A stretch of 64,000 bases of DNA, taken from contig NZ_JAJITD010000020.1 in the NCBI RefSeq assembly GCF_020880815.1, positions 62,001-126,000 on the forward strand, in the 5' to 3' direction. Below are positions 32,522 through 44,861 of this stretch, piece after piece (position 1 is the first letter of the stretch; every line of letters starts with the position of its first letter). A model generated the notes under the pieces. It worked only from the letters and a program-made list of their open reading frames with translations, did not search any database and was not told where the DNA came from. The stretch is from Paraburkholderia sejongensis. Lineage in GTDB: Bacteria > Pseudomonadota > Gammaproteobacteria > Burkholderiales > Burkholderiaceae. The translations under genes were made by a program, and so were the position numbers.

Positions 32522-35500
32522 AGCGTGACGAACCGGCCCAAACCGCCCGCGAAGCGCAAACGGTCGCCGCCACCGCCAGCGCCGGCGCGGCCAAAGCGCC
32601 GCGTGCGCGCCGCCGCGGCAAGCCCGCGATGCTGAGCGACGACCCGCTCTGGTACAAGGACGCGATCATCTACCAGGTGCACATCAAGTCGTTCTTCGAC
32701 GCGAACAACGACGGTGTCGGCGACTTCCCCGGCCTGATCGCGAAGCTCGACTACATCGCCGAACTCGGCGTCAACGCGATCTGGCTGCTGCCGTTCTATC
32801 CGTCGCCGCGCCGCGACGACGGCTACGACATCGCCGATTACCGCGCCGTGCATCCGGACTATGGCCAGCTCGCGGACGTGCGGCGCTTCATCCAGGAAGC
32901 GCATTCGCGCGGCATCCGCGTGATCACCGAGCTGGTGATCAACCACACGTCGGATCAGCATCCTTGGTTCCAGCGCGCGCGCCGCGCGAAGCCCGGCTCC
33001 AGCTATCGCAACTTCTATGTGTGGTCGGACACCGACCAGAAGTACGCGGAAACACGCATCATCTTCATCGATTCGGAACCGTCGAACTGGACTCACGATC
33101 CGGTCGCGGGCGCCTATTACTGGCATCGCTTCTACTCGCACCAGCCCGATCTGAACTTCGACAATCCGGCGGTGCTGAAGGAAGTGCTGCAGGTGATGCG
33201 CTTCTGGCTCGATATGGGGATCGACGGGTTGCGGCTCGATGCGGTGCCGTATCTGGTCGAGCGCGAAGGCACCAACAACGAGAACCTGCCGGAAACGCAC
33301 GCGATCCTGAAGAAGATTCGCGCGACCATCGACGCCGAATATCCGAACCGTATGCTGCTCGCCGAAGCGAACCAGTGGCCGGAAGACGTGAAGGAGTACT
33401 TCGGCGCCGAAGACGAATGCCATATGGCGTTCCACTTCCCGCTGATGCCGCGCATCTATATGTCGATCGCGAGCGAGGACCGCTTCCCGATCACCGACAT
33501 CATGAAGCAGACGCCGGACCTCGCCGAGTCGAACCAGTGGGCGATCTTTCTGCGCAATCACGACGAGCTGACGCTCGAGATGGTCACCGACTCCGAGCGC
33601 GACTATCTGTGGAACACCTACGCGAGCGACCGGCGCGCGCGCCTGAATCTCGGCATCCGGCGCCGCCTCGCGCCGTTGATGGAGCGCGACCGGCGCCGCA
33701 TCGAGCTGATCAATTCGCTGCTGCTGTCGATGCCGGGCACGCCGGTGATCTACTACGGCGACGAACTCGGGATGGGCGACAACATTCACCTCGGCGACCG
33801 CGACGGCGTACGCACGCCGATGCAATGGTCGTCCGATCGCAACGGCGGCTTCTCGCGCGCCGACCCCGAGCAACTGGTGCTGCCGCCGGTGATGGGTTCG
33901 CTGTACGGCTTCGACGCGGTCAACGTCGAAGCGCAAAGCCGCGACCCGCATTCGCTGCTGAACTGGACGCGGCGGATGCTGGCGACGCGCCGCTCCAAGC
34001 AGAGCTTCGGACGCGGCACGATCCGCTTTCTGAAGCCGGAAAACCGCAAGATTCTCGCGTATCTGCGCGAGATGCCGGGTGAGGCGCCGATCCTGTGCGT
34101 CGCGAATCTGTCGCGCGCGCCGCAGGCAGTCGAACTCGATCTTTCCGAATTCAACGGCTTCGTGCCGATCGAGATGACCGCCGATTCGGTGTTCCCCGCG
34201 ATCGGTCAGCTGACCTATCTATTGACGTTCCCGCCGTACGGCTTCCTGTGGTTCATGCTGTGCGAAAGCGGTCAGCGGCCGAGCTGGGCGCAGGCGCATT
34301 CGGAGCCGCTGCCCGAGTTCGTGACGATCGTGATCCGCGAAGGCCAGGCCGGCCCGACGCCGGAGAACGTGCGGCTGCTGGAATCCGAAGTGCTGCCTTC
34401 ATGGCTGAGCCGGCGCCGCTGGTTCGCGTCGAAGGATCAGAAGATGCATGCGGTGCGGCTCGCCGCGCTGACCACGATTCCGAACGGCGGCTTCGCGTTC
34501 ACCGAGATCGAAGCAGATGTAGGCGATCACACCGAGCGCTACGTGGTGCCGATCGCGATCACGTGGGGCGGCGAAACCACTACGCCGCTGTTCATGCAGC
34601 TCGCGCTCGCGCGCGTGCGGCGCGGCCGCAACGTTGGTCACCTGACCGACGCGTTCGCGCTGCCGATCTTCGCGCACAACGTGCTGCGCAAACTGCGCGA
34701 ACGCGCGGTCGTGCCGACCGTGCAGAAGAGCGAGATCAGATTCATCCCGAGCGAGCGCTTCAGCGAACTCGACAGCCTTGGCGAGCGCCCGGAAATTCGC
34801 TGGCTCGCGGCCGAGCAGAGCAACAGCTCGTTGATCATCGCCGACGCCGCGGTGCTCAAGCTGGTGCGCCGGCTCGTCGCCGGTATTCATCCGGAGGCGG
34901 AGATCAGCCGCTATCTGACCCAGCTTGGCTATGCGAACACCGCGCCGTTGTACGGCGAAGTGGTGCGCGTCGATCCGCAAGGCGTGCCCCATACGCTCGC
35001 GATTCTGCAAGGCTTTATCGATAACCAGGGCGATGCGTGGAACTGGTCGCTCGACTACCTGCGCCGCTCGGTCGACGAACTCGCAATCGCGATCGACACC
35101 GAAACGCAGACCATCCCGGATCGCACCAACGAATCGATCCTGCTGGACGGTTACGGCGAACTGGCGGGCATCATCGGCCGCCGGCTCGGCGAACTGCACG
35201 TCGCGCTCGCGTCGCCGACCGACGACCCGGCGTTCGCGCCGGAGCCGGCCAACGCGCAGCAGGTGCGGGCGTGGGTCGACGGCACGCAGAAGATGCTCGC
35301 CGCCGCGCTCGATCTGCTGGCCCCACGCATCGACCAGATCAGCGACCCGGAAACCCAGGCGCTCGCGAAGAGCCTGCTCGACCGGCGTGACGCCCTCGTG
35401 GCCGCGGTCGATCAACTGGTGGCGGGCGAGCTCGACGCGCTGCGTATCCGCATCCACGGTGACTTCCATCTCGGCCAGGTGCTGGTCGCGCATGGCGACG

Positions 35501-35983
35501 CGTATCTGATCGACTTCGAGGGCGAGCCCGCGCGCTCGCTCGAAGAGCGGCGCCAGAAGTCGAGCCCGCTGCGCGACGTCGCCGGGCTGCTGCGCTCGCT
35601 GTCGTATGCGAGCGCAGCCGCGCAATCGACCACTGAAAGCGCGCCGCAACAGACCGCCGACCGCAAGCGCGTGCTGTTCGAGCGATTCCGAGCGCAGGCC
35701 ACCAGCGCGTTCCTCGCCGAGTACCGCGCGGCGGTCGCCGACGCGCCGACGCCGCTGGTCGCGCCCGAAGCCGAGCAGGCGCTGCTCGATCTGTTCCTGA
35801 TCGAGAAGGCCGCCTATGAAATCCGCTACGAAGCGGCCAACCGGCCGACGTGGCTCGGCTTGCCGGTGCGCGGCCTCGCCGCGCTCGCGAGCAGGCTGCT
35901 CGGCGACACCGGTACGCCGCCCGATACTTCATCAACCCAGGCGTCAGACGCCGCAACGCCGCCTAACCCGGCCGAGGGCGACT

Positions 35984-35991
<8 letters not shown>
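32518..35991 (+). CDS. treS: Trehalose synthase-maltokinase fusion (TreS-Mak)
   Basis: A 1157-residue bifunctional protein. Residues about 35-590 are GH13_16 trehalose synthase, which interconverts trehalose and maltose: nucleophile D241 (GLRLDAVPYL), acid E283 (LLAEANQWP) and D349 (NHDELTLEM). Residues about 610-1130 are maltokinase, which makes maltose-1-phosphate for GlgE: the N-lobe starts WLSRRRWFASKDQKMHAVRL and the Brenner-type motif HGDFHLGQVL has D982, followed by D999 in LIDFEGEP. The N-terminal 35 residues are Ala/Arg-rich linker. In mycobacteria the two activities are separate proteins in one complex; here they are one chain. It overlaps glgE by 4 nt and glgB by 8 nt. Confidence 0.94.
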
Positions 35992-38194
<2,203 letters not shown>

Positions 38195-38301
38195 AGGAGT
38201 TGCCGCGACACGCGGCGCGCGGCGCCTCGCGAAGGGGCCGCGCGAGCGTGGCATGAAGACCCGGGCCGCGCGCCCAACAATCAGAACAGGAAAGGGGAAT
38301 C

Positions 38302-40515
38302 ATGTCGCATGCGATGCCCGACCGGCTGCTGCCCGGCTCGCCCTACCCGCTCGGTGCGAGCTGGGACGGCCTCGGCGTCAATTTCGCGGTGTTCTCGGCG
38401 AACGCGCAGAAAATCGAGCTGTGCCTGTTCGATCCGACCGGCCGCAAGGAAATCCGCCGCTACCCGCTGCCCGAATGTACCGACGAAGTCTGGCACGGCT
38501 ATCTGCCCGGCGCGCATCCGGGCACCGCGTATGGGTTTCGCGCGCATGGGCCGTATCAGCCGCATTTCGGCCATCGCTTCAATCCGCACAAGCTGCTGCT
38601 CGACCCTTACGCGCGCAAGCTGGTCGGCCACTTTCGCTGGTCCGACGCGCTGTTCGGCTACCGGATGCATTCGAATCGCGCGGACTTGTCGTTCGACCGG
38701 CGCGATTCGGCGCCCGCGATGCCCAAGTGCGTAGTGGTCGACGAAGCGTTCGACTGGTCGCACGACAAACGCCCGAACGTGCCGTGGGGCGAGACCGTGA
38801 TCTACGAAACCCACGTGCGCGGCGCGTCGATGCTGCGCAACGATCTGCGCCAGCACGAACGCGGCACCTTTGCCGCGCTGGCGTCGCCGGAGTTCATCGA
38901 GCATCTGCTGAAACTCGGCGTGACCGCGGTCGAACTGCTGCCGGTGCATGCGTTTCTGAACGACCGCTTTCTGGTCGAGCGCGGGCTGCGCAATTACTGG
39001 GGCTACAACACCGCGGCGTTTTTCGCGCCGGAGCCGACCTATCTGAGTTCGCACCGGCTCGACGAAATGCGCATCGCGGTGCGCCAGCTGCACGCGGCCG
39101 GCATCGAAGTGATACTCGACGTGGTCTACAACCACACCTGCGAAAGCAACGAGATGGGCCCGACCATCTCGTGGCGCGGGCTCGACAACGCCAGCTACTA
39201 CCGGCTGGTTCCCGGCGACGAACGTCACCACATCAACGACACCGGTTGCGGCAACACGGTGAACCTGCCGCATCCGCGCGTGCTGCAGATGGTGATGGAT
39301 TCGCTGCGCTACTGGTCGACCGCTTTCAACATCGACGGCTTCCGTTTCGATCTCGGCGTCACGCTCGGGCGCGAGAGTCACGGCTTCGATCCGGGCTCGG
39401 GGCTGTTCGACGCGTTGCGCCAGGACCCGGTGCTGTCGCAGCGCAAGCTGATTTCCGAGCCGTGGGACATCGGCCCCGGCGGCTATCAGCTCGGCAACCA
39501 TCCGCCCGGCTTCAGCGAATGGAACGACCGGTTTCGCGACACAGTGCGCCGTTTCTGGCGCGGCGACGCGGGACTGCGGCCCGATCTGGCCGCGCGCCTG
39601 ACCGGCTCGGCCGACGTGTTCAACCGGCGCCATCGCAAGCCGTGGGCGTCGCTGAACTTCGTCACCTCGCACGACGGCTTCACGCTGGCCGATGTCACCG
39701 CGTACGAGCACAAGCACAACGAGGACAACAAGGAGGGCAACAACGACGGCCACAACGAGAACTGCAGCCGCAACTGGGGCGTCGAAGGCCCGACCGACGA
39801 TCCGGCGATTCTGGCGACGCGCCGTCGCGTGATGCGCTCGCTGATCGCGACGCTGTTCATTGCGCTCGGCACGCCGATGATGCTGGCCGGCGACGAAGCG
39901 TTGCGGACCCAGCGCGGCAACAACAACGCGTATTGTCAGGATAACGACCTATCGTGGATCGACTGGGACCTCGCCGATTCGCCGGAAGGGCGCCGCATGA
40001 CCGAGTTCGTCGCGCGAGTGATCGCGTTGCGCAAGCAGCACCCGTTGCTGCGCGAAACGCGCTTTCTGTTCGGCGACCGCGAAGTGCTGCCGGGCCTGTT
40101 CGACGTGGGCTGGTTCGACGAGCACGGCGATCCGCTGACGATCGAAGCGTGGCAGGACCCGGAAGGCCGCGCGTTCACGCTGCGTCGCGCGGGACCGGGT
40201 CTGAACGGCGAAACCGAAGTATTGTTATTGATGCTCAACGCGCACGAGCAAGCGTTGCAATTCGTTCCTCCCGCACCGCATCTGGAATGGCACGTGCTAT
40301 TGGACACGGCCGCGCCGGAGCGCGCCCCCGAGCGGCTCGCGACGCCTGCACTGGAAGTGGGCGCGCACGGCCTCGTGATCGTCGCCGCGCAGCCGACCGG
40401 CGACGCGGACTGGCAGGCGGGCTGGATAGCCGGCGCGCAGCATGGGCCGCGTTTGCTGACCGCGCTGCCGCCCGATCCGGGCACGCAGACGCACGACGAT
40501 GACGGCGCGCGCTGA
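38302..40515 (+). CDS. glgX: Glycogen debranching enzyme (isoamylase type)
   Basis: Hydrolyses alpha-1,6 branches of phosphorylase-limit glucan, releasing short maltooligosaccharides that TreY/TreZ or MalQ can use. The 737 residues include an N-terminal CBM48 domain (GASWDGLGVNFAVFSANAQK) and the GH13_11 barrel with D350 (GFRFDLGV), E386 (LISEPWDIGPGGY) and D458 (VTSHDGFTL). The NEDNKEGNNDGHNEN stretch is typical of GlgX. GGAAAGGGG precedes the ATG after a 107-nt gap. An 11-bp tandem repeat begins exactly at its stop codon. Confidence 0.97.
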   Translation: MSHAMPDRLLPGSPYPLGASWDGLGVNFAVFSANAQKIELCLFDPTGRKEIRRYPLPECTDEVWHGYLPGAHPGTAYGFRAHGPYQPHFGHRFNPHKLLLDPYARKLVGHFRWSDALFGYRMHSNRADLSFDRRDSAPAMPKCVVVDEAFDWSHDKRPNVPWGETVIYETHVRGASMLRNDLRQHERGTFAALASPEFIEHLLKLGVTAVELLPVHAFLNDRFLVERGLRNYWGYNTAAFFAPEPTYLSSHRLDEMRIAVRQLHAAGIEVILDVVYNHTCESNEMGPTISWRGLDNASYYRLVPGDERHHINDTGCGNTVNLPHPRVLQMVMDSLRYWSTAFNIDGFRFDLGVTLGRESHGFDPGSGLFDALRQDPVLSQRKLISEPWDIGPGGYQLGNHPPGFSEWNDRFRDTVRRFWRGDAGLRPDLAARLTGSADVFNRRHRKPWASLNFVTSHDGFTLADVTAYEHKHNEDNKEGNNDGHNENCSRNWGVEGPTDDPAILATRRRVMRSLIATLFIALGTPMMLAGDEALRTQRGNNNAYCQDNDLSWIDWDLADSPEGRRMTEFVARVIALRKQHPLLRETRFLFGDREVLPGLFDVGWFDEHGDPLTIEAWQDPEGRAFTLRRAGPGLNGETEVLLLMLNAHEQALQFVPPAPHLEWHVLLDTAAPERAPERLATPALEVGAHGLVIVAAQPTGDADWQAGWIAGAQHGPRLLTALPPDPGTQTHDDDGAR

Positions 40516-40567
40516 GGTTGCATTAAGGCTGCGATGAGGCTGCGTTGAGCTTGCGTCGAGGTCGCGC
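40513..40567 (+). repeat. Five-unit 11-bp degenerate tandem repeat after glgX
   Basis: Units TGAGGTTGCAT, TAAGGCTGCGA, TGAGGCTGCGT, TGAGCTTGCGT and CGAGGTCGCGC follow one another with an exact 11-bp period, consensus TGAGGCTGCGT. The first unit begins on the glgX stop codon. Period and register are seen directly; function is unknown. Confidence 0.6.
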
Positions 40568-40731
40568 CGACGTTCGCAATTCGCGCCGGCGGGGTGGCAA
40601 GAATGTTGCGACGCAACCGGAGCGCGGCGCCGCGGCGCATTCATCACATCAATGCATGCACGTAAGGCGTTGCGTATTTTCTGTAGCGCATTCCACTTGG
40701 CGGCTCGATAGCCGCTTCGAATGGTGAAGAA

Positions 40732-42636
40732 ATGTCCGAAAGACCGCTCGATCCACACACGCATCACTTCGCGCACTGCCTGCCGTTCAGCGCGCAACTG
40801 CTCGGCGCGCACGGCAGCCAGCCGCGCACGCGCTTCCGGTTCTGGGCACCGTCGTGCGCGAGCGTGCAGGTGGCCATCGAAAACGGTCCCGCCCAGGGGC
40901 TGCACGACATGACCTCGACCGGCAATGGCTGGTTCGAGGCCTGCATCGACAGCGGCGCAGGCACCCTGTATCGCTTTCGGCTCGACGACGGCCAACTGGT
41001 CCCCGACCCGGCCTCGCGCTTTCAGCCGCGGGACGTGCACGGCCCGAGCGAAGTAATCGACCCGCGCGCATACCGCTGGGAACATACCGGCTGGACCGGG
41101 CGGCCGTGGGAGGAAACGGTGTTGTACGAGCTGCACGTCGGCGCGCTGGGCGGCTATGCGGGCGTGCAACAGCGTCTGCCCGCGCTCGCCGCGCTCGGCG
41201 TGACGGCAATCGAGTTGATGCCGTTGAACGATTTTCCCGGCCGCCACAACTGGGGTTACGACGGCGTGCTGCCTTACGCGCCCGATTCCGCGTACGGCCG
41301 GCCGGAAGAACTGAAAGCGCTGATCGACGCGGCCCACGGTCACGGCTTGATGGTGTTCCTCGACGTGGTCTACAACCACTTCGGCCCCGACGGCAACTAT
41401 CTGCATACCTACGCAAAGAAGTTTTTCCGCGAAGGCAAAACGACCCCGTGGGGACCGGCGATCGATTTCGCGCGCAGTGAAGTCAGCGACTTCTTCACCG
41501 ACAACGCGGTCTACTGGATCAACGAATACCGTATCGACGGTCTGCGCTTCGACGCGGTCCACGCGATCGACGACCACGAATGGCTGCGCGAGCTGTCCGA
41601 CCACATCCGCGCGCGCGTCGAACATGGCCGCCACGTGCATCTGGTGCTCGAAAACGAGCACAACAGCGCGAGCCTGCTCGACACGCATTTCGACGCGCAA
41701 TGGAACGACGACGCGCACAACACGCTGCACGTGCTGCTGACCGGCGAAACCGAAGGCTATTACCACGCGTATGCGGAGCGGCCGATCCGCCGGCTCGCGC
41801 GCGTGCTGGCCGAAGGCTTCGCGTATCAGGGCGACCCGTCGCCGATTCACGACGGCGCGCCGCGCGGCGAAGCGAGCGGCCATCTGCCGCCCACCTCGTT
41901 CGTGATGTTTCTGCAAAACCACGATCAGATCGGCAATCGCGCAATGGGCGAGCGGCTGCGCTCGCTGACTTCCGATGCCGCGCTCAGAGCGGCGACCGGC
42001 TTGCTGCTGCTGTCGCCGCAAATCCCGCTGCTGTTCATGGACGAGGAATACGGCTCGACCCAGCCGTTCCTGTTTTTCACCGACTACGAAGGCGAACTCG
42101 CCGACGCGGTACGCGAAGGACGGCGCCGCGAATTCGCCAGATTCTCCGCGTTCAGCGACGAGAAACGCCGCGCGCAGATTCCCGATCCGAACGACGAGCA
42201 GACCTTCGCCGCATCGTCGCCGCCGGCGGCCGATGCGGCGCCGACACTGGAGCGGCTCGACTGGATGCATTTTTACAAGTCCGCGCTGGCGGTGCGCGCG
42301 AAACTGATCACGCCGCGCCTGAAGCACGGCAAGGCGCTGGGCGCGACCGTGCTGCCCGCGGCCGGCGGCGCCGACGCGAATGCGCTGATCGCGAGCTGGC
42401 GGCTCGGCGACGGCGAGACGCTATCGATCGCGCTGAATCTGTCGAACGACGACGTCGCGTTGAACCACGCGCCGGACGGCAAGGTCATTTTCGAAACGCC
42501 GCCGCGCGTGCGCGAGCGGATCGACGCGCAGACGCTGCCGGCCAATAGCTTCGTCGCGTGGCTCACCGGCGACGTCAGCGAATACGCGAGCCGCCACGAT
42601 GCCCGCGTCGTCTCCCACGAGGAGCAGCGCGCGTGA
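40732..42636 (+). CDS. treZ: Malto-oligosyltrehalose trehalohydrolase
   Basis: Cleaves the terminal trehalose from the malto-oligosyltrehalose made by TreY. The 634 residues have an N-terminal beta domain (GAHGSQPRTRFRFWAPSCAS) and a GH13_10 barrel: D274 (GLRFDAVHAI), E307 (LVLENEHN) and D398 (LQNHDQIGNR). PLNDFPGRHNWGYDGVLPYA is the TreZ-specific substrate loop. It follows glgX after 216 nt and overlaps malQ by 4 nt at its end (GTGA). Confidence 0.96.
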   Translation: MSERPLDPHTHHFAHCLPFSAQLLGAHGSQPRTRFRFWAPSCASVQVAIENGPAQGLHDMTSTGNGWFEACIDSGAGTLYRFRLDDGQLVPDPASRFQPRDVHGPSEVIDPRAYRWEHTGWTGRPWEETVLYELHVGALGGYAGVQQRLPALAALGVTAIELMPLNDFPGRHNWGYDGVLPYAPDSAYGRPEELKALIDAAHGHGLMVFLDVVYNHFGPDGNYLHTYAKKFFREGKTTPWGPAIDFARSEVSDFFTDNAVYWINEYRIDGLRFDAVHAIDDHEWLRELSDHIRARVEHGRHVHLVLENEHNSASLLDTHFDAQWNDDAHNTLHVLLTGETEGYYHAYAERPIRRLARVLAEGFAYQGDPSPIHDGAPRGEASGHLPPTSFVMFLQNHDQIGNRAMGERLRSLTSDAALRAATGLLLLSPQIPLLFMDEEYGSTQPFLFFTDYEGELADAVREGRRREFARFSAFSDEKRRAQIPDPNDEQTFAASSPPAADAAPTLERLDWMHFYKSALAVRAKLITPRLKHGKALGATVLPAAGGADANALIASWRLGDGETLSIALNLSNDDVALNHAPDGKVIFETPPRVRERIDAQTLPANSFVAWLTGDVSEYASRHDARVVSHEEQRA

Positions 42637-44861
42637 CGACCCGACGCCCCAGTGAAAAACTGCTTGCCCTCGCGACCCGCGCGGGCTTCGAAGTCGAGTG
42701 GCAGGATGCGCACCACAACGTGCAGCACGTGCCGCCTCAGACGCTCGCGACGCTGCTCGACCGCATGGGCCTGCCGTGCGCGAACGCCACGGAAATCCGC
42801 CACAGCGCCAGTGCTCTGGAGGCCGAACTATCCGGCCGCCGCTTGCCGCCGCTGATGACCGCGGTGATCGGGCGCGGGATCGCGCTGCCCGCGGCCGCCG
42901 TGAGGTCGGGCAGCCATTACCGGATCGAACTCGAAAGCGGCGCGATCATCGATGGCCGCTTTACCGCCCCGAAAGGCGAGCAAGCGCTGCTCGCGCCGAT
43001 CGACGAAGCCGGCTATCACACGCTGGTGATCAACGAGCAGCGGATGACGCTCGCGGTCGCGCCGCCGCGTTGCTATACGGTCGCCGATGCGTGGCGCACG
43101 CTGCAAGACGGTCAGGACGCCGAGGCGCCGCCGCTGTGGGGTATCGCCGCGCAGCTATACGGCTTGCGGCGCGTCGGCGACGGCGGTATCGGCGATTACA
43201 CGGCGCTCGCGCAACTCGCGGAACTGGGCGCGAAGCGCGGCGCGCATGCGCTGGCGGTCAGTCCGACCCATGCGATGTTCAGCGCGCAGCCGGAACGCTT
43301 CAGTCCGTACGCGCCGTCGTCGCGTTTATGGCTGAACGTCACGCATATCGATCCCGCCGCGGTGTTCGGCGCGGACGCCGCGCGCGCCGCGCTGGCGGCC
43401 GCGACCGCGGATGGCGACAACGCGTGGGCTCGCAACGAAGCGCTGCCGCTGATCGACTACCCGCACGCGACACCTCTGAAGCTGAAGGTATTGCGCGCGC
43501 TGTACCAGCAGTTCAATGCGGGCGAACGCGCGCAGCATTCGGCGCACGCGCTCGAATTCCATGGCTTTTGCGAACGCGCGGGCCGGGCGCTCGAAGATCA
43601 TGCGCGCTTCGAAGCATTGCAGGCCGCGCAACTCGCGCGAGGCGGCGACGGTCATTGGCGCAACTGGCCCGACGCGCTGCGCGATCCGCGCAGTCCCGAA
43701 GTCGATGCGTTCGCCGCCGCGCAGCGCGACGAAGTGGATTTCTATCTGTTCATGCAATGGCTCGCCGCGCGCGGGCTGTCGCACGCGCAGCACACGGCGC
43801 GCGAAGCGGGCATGGCGGTCGGCCTCATCGCCGATCTCGCGGTCGGCTGCGACAGCGCCGGCAGCCACGCATGGTCGTACCCGGACGACATGCTGCAACA
43901 CGTATCAGTCGGCGCGCCGCCGGACCTGTTCAACCAGGCCGGCCAGTCGTGGGGCCTCACCACCTTCTCGCCGCGGGCGATGCGAACTCAGGGCTTCGCC
44001 GCGTTTATCGACATGCTGCGCGCGGCATTCGCGCACGCGGGCGGCATCCGCATCGACCACATTCTCGGCTTGCGGCGGCTGTGGCTCGTGCCCGACGGCG
44101 AAAGCGCGCGCAACGGCGCGTATCTGCGCTACCCGCTCGAAGACCTGTTGCGGCTGATTGCGCTGGAATCATGGCGGCATCGCGCGATCGTGATCGGCGA
44201 AGATCTGGGTACGGTGCCGCCCGGTTTTCGCGAGCGGCTCGACGAACACGGCATCGATGGCATCCGCGTACTGTGGTTCGAGGGCGCGCCCGACGGCGTC
44301 GGCTTCAAGGCACCGCGCGACTGGGATCGCTTCGCGGTCGGCACGACGACCACGCACGATTTACCGACCGTGGCCGGCTGGTGGCGCGGCAGCGACATCC
44401 AGTGGCGCAACCGGATCGGCCAGACGCTGGCACGCGCGGACGGCCGCGATCCCGAGCAGGTTGCGCTCGAAGAGCGGGCCGAACAGCGCGGCCAGCTGTG
44501 GCGCGCGTTTCAGCAGGCCGGCGTGGCGGCCCCGCAGGTCGAGCCGCCGTCCGCCGACGACGCGCCGGTCGACGAAGCGCTTGCTTTCGTCGCCGCGACG
44601 CCGGGGCCGCTGGTGACGTTCCCGCTCGAAGATCTGCTCGGGCTGGCCGAACAGCCGAACTTGCCGGGTTCGATCGACGAGCATCCGAACTGGCGCCGGC
44701 GGATGACGCTGCCGGTCGACGCGATGTTCGACGACGCCGCGTTCAGCGACCGCCTGCTGGCCGTCGAGCGCGCGCGCCGGGCCGCGGCCGGGGCGGATGG
44801 CGCCGTTGCTTCGTCATCCTCTTCATCGAAACTTTCTTCGGAGCCTGACACGCCATCATGA
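42633..44861 (+). CDS. malQ: 4-alpha-glucanotransferase (amylomaltase)
   Basis: Disproportionates maltooligosaccharides, moving glucan chains between acceptors and releasing glucose. The 742-residue length fits the bacterial GH77 enzymes with an N-terminal extension (residues 1-150, NVQHVPPQTLATLLDRMGLP). The catalytic residues are D475 (GIRIDHILGLRRLW), E523 (VIGEDLGTVP) and D576 (TTTHDLPTVAGWW). The start is GTG at 42633 with GAGGAG 8 nt upstream, inside the treZ end. The stop overlaps the treY ATG. Sitting between treZ and treY, it would supply chains long enough for TreY. Confidence 0.96.
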   Translation: MTTRRPSEKLLALATRAGFEVEWQDAHHNVQHVPPQTLATLLDRMGLPCANATEIRHSASALEAELSGRRLPPLMTAVIGRGIALPAAAVRSGSHYRIELESGAIIDGRFTAPKGEQALLAPIDEAGYHTLVINEQRMTLAVAPPRCYTVADAWRTLQDGQDAEAPPLWGIAAQLYGLRRVGDGGIGDYTALAQLAELGAKRGAHALAVSPTHAMFSAQPERFSPYAPSSRLWLNVTHIDPAAVFGADAARAALAAATADGDNAWARNEALPLIDYPHATPLKLKVLRALYQQFNAGERAQHSAHALEFHGFCERAGRALEDHARFEALQAAQLARGGDGHWRNWPDALRDPRSPEVDAFAAAQRDEVDFYLFMQWLAARGLSHAQHTAREAGMAVGLIADLAVGCDSAGSHAWSYPDDMLQHVSVGAPPDLFNQAGQSWGLTTFSPRAMRTQGFAAFIDMLRAAFAHAGGIRIDHILGLRRLWLVPDGESARNGAYLRYPLEDLLRLIALESWRHRAIVIGEDLGTVPPGFRERLDEHGIDGIRVLWFEGAPDGVGFKAPRDWDRFAVGTTTTHDLPTVAGWWRGSDIQWRNRIGQTLARADGRDPEQVALEERAEQRGQLWRAFQQAGVAAPQVEPPSADDAPVDEALAFVAATPGPLVTFPLEDLLGLAEQPNLPGSIDEHPNWRRRMTLPVDAMFDDAAFSDRLLAVERARRAAAGADGAVASSSSSSKLSSEPDTPS

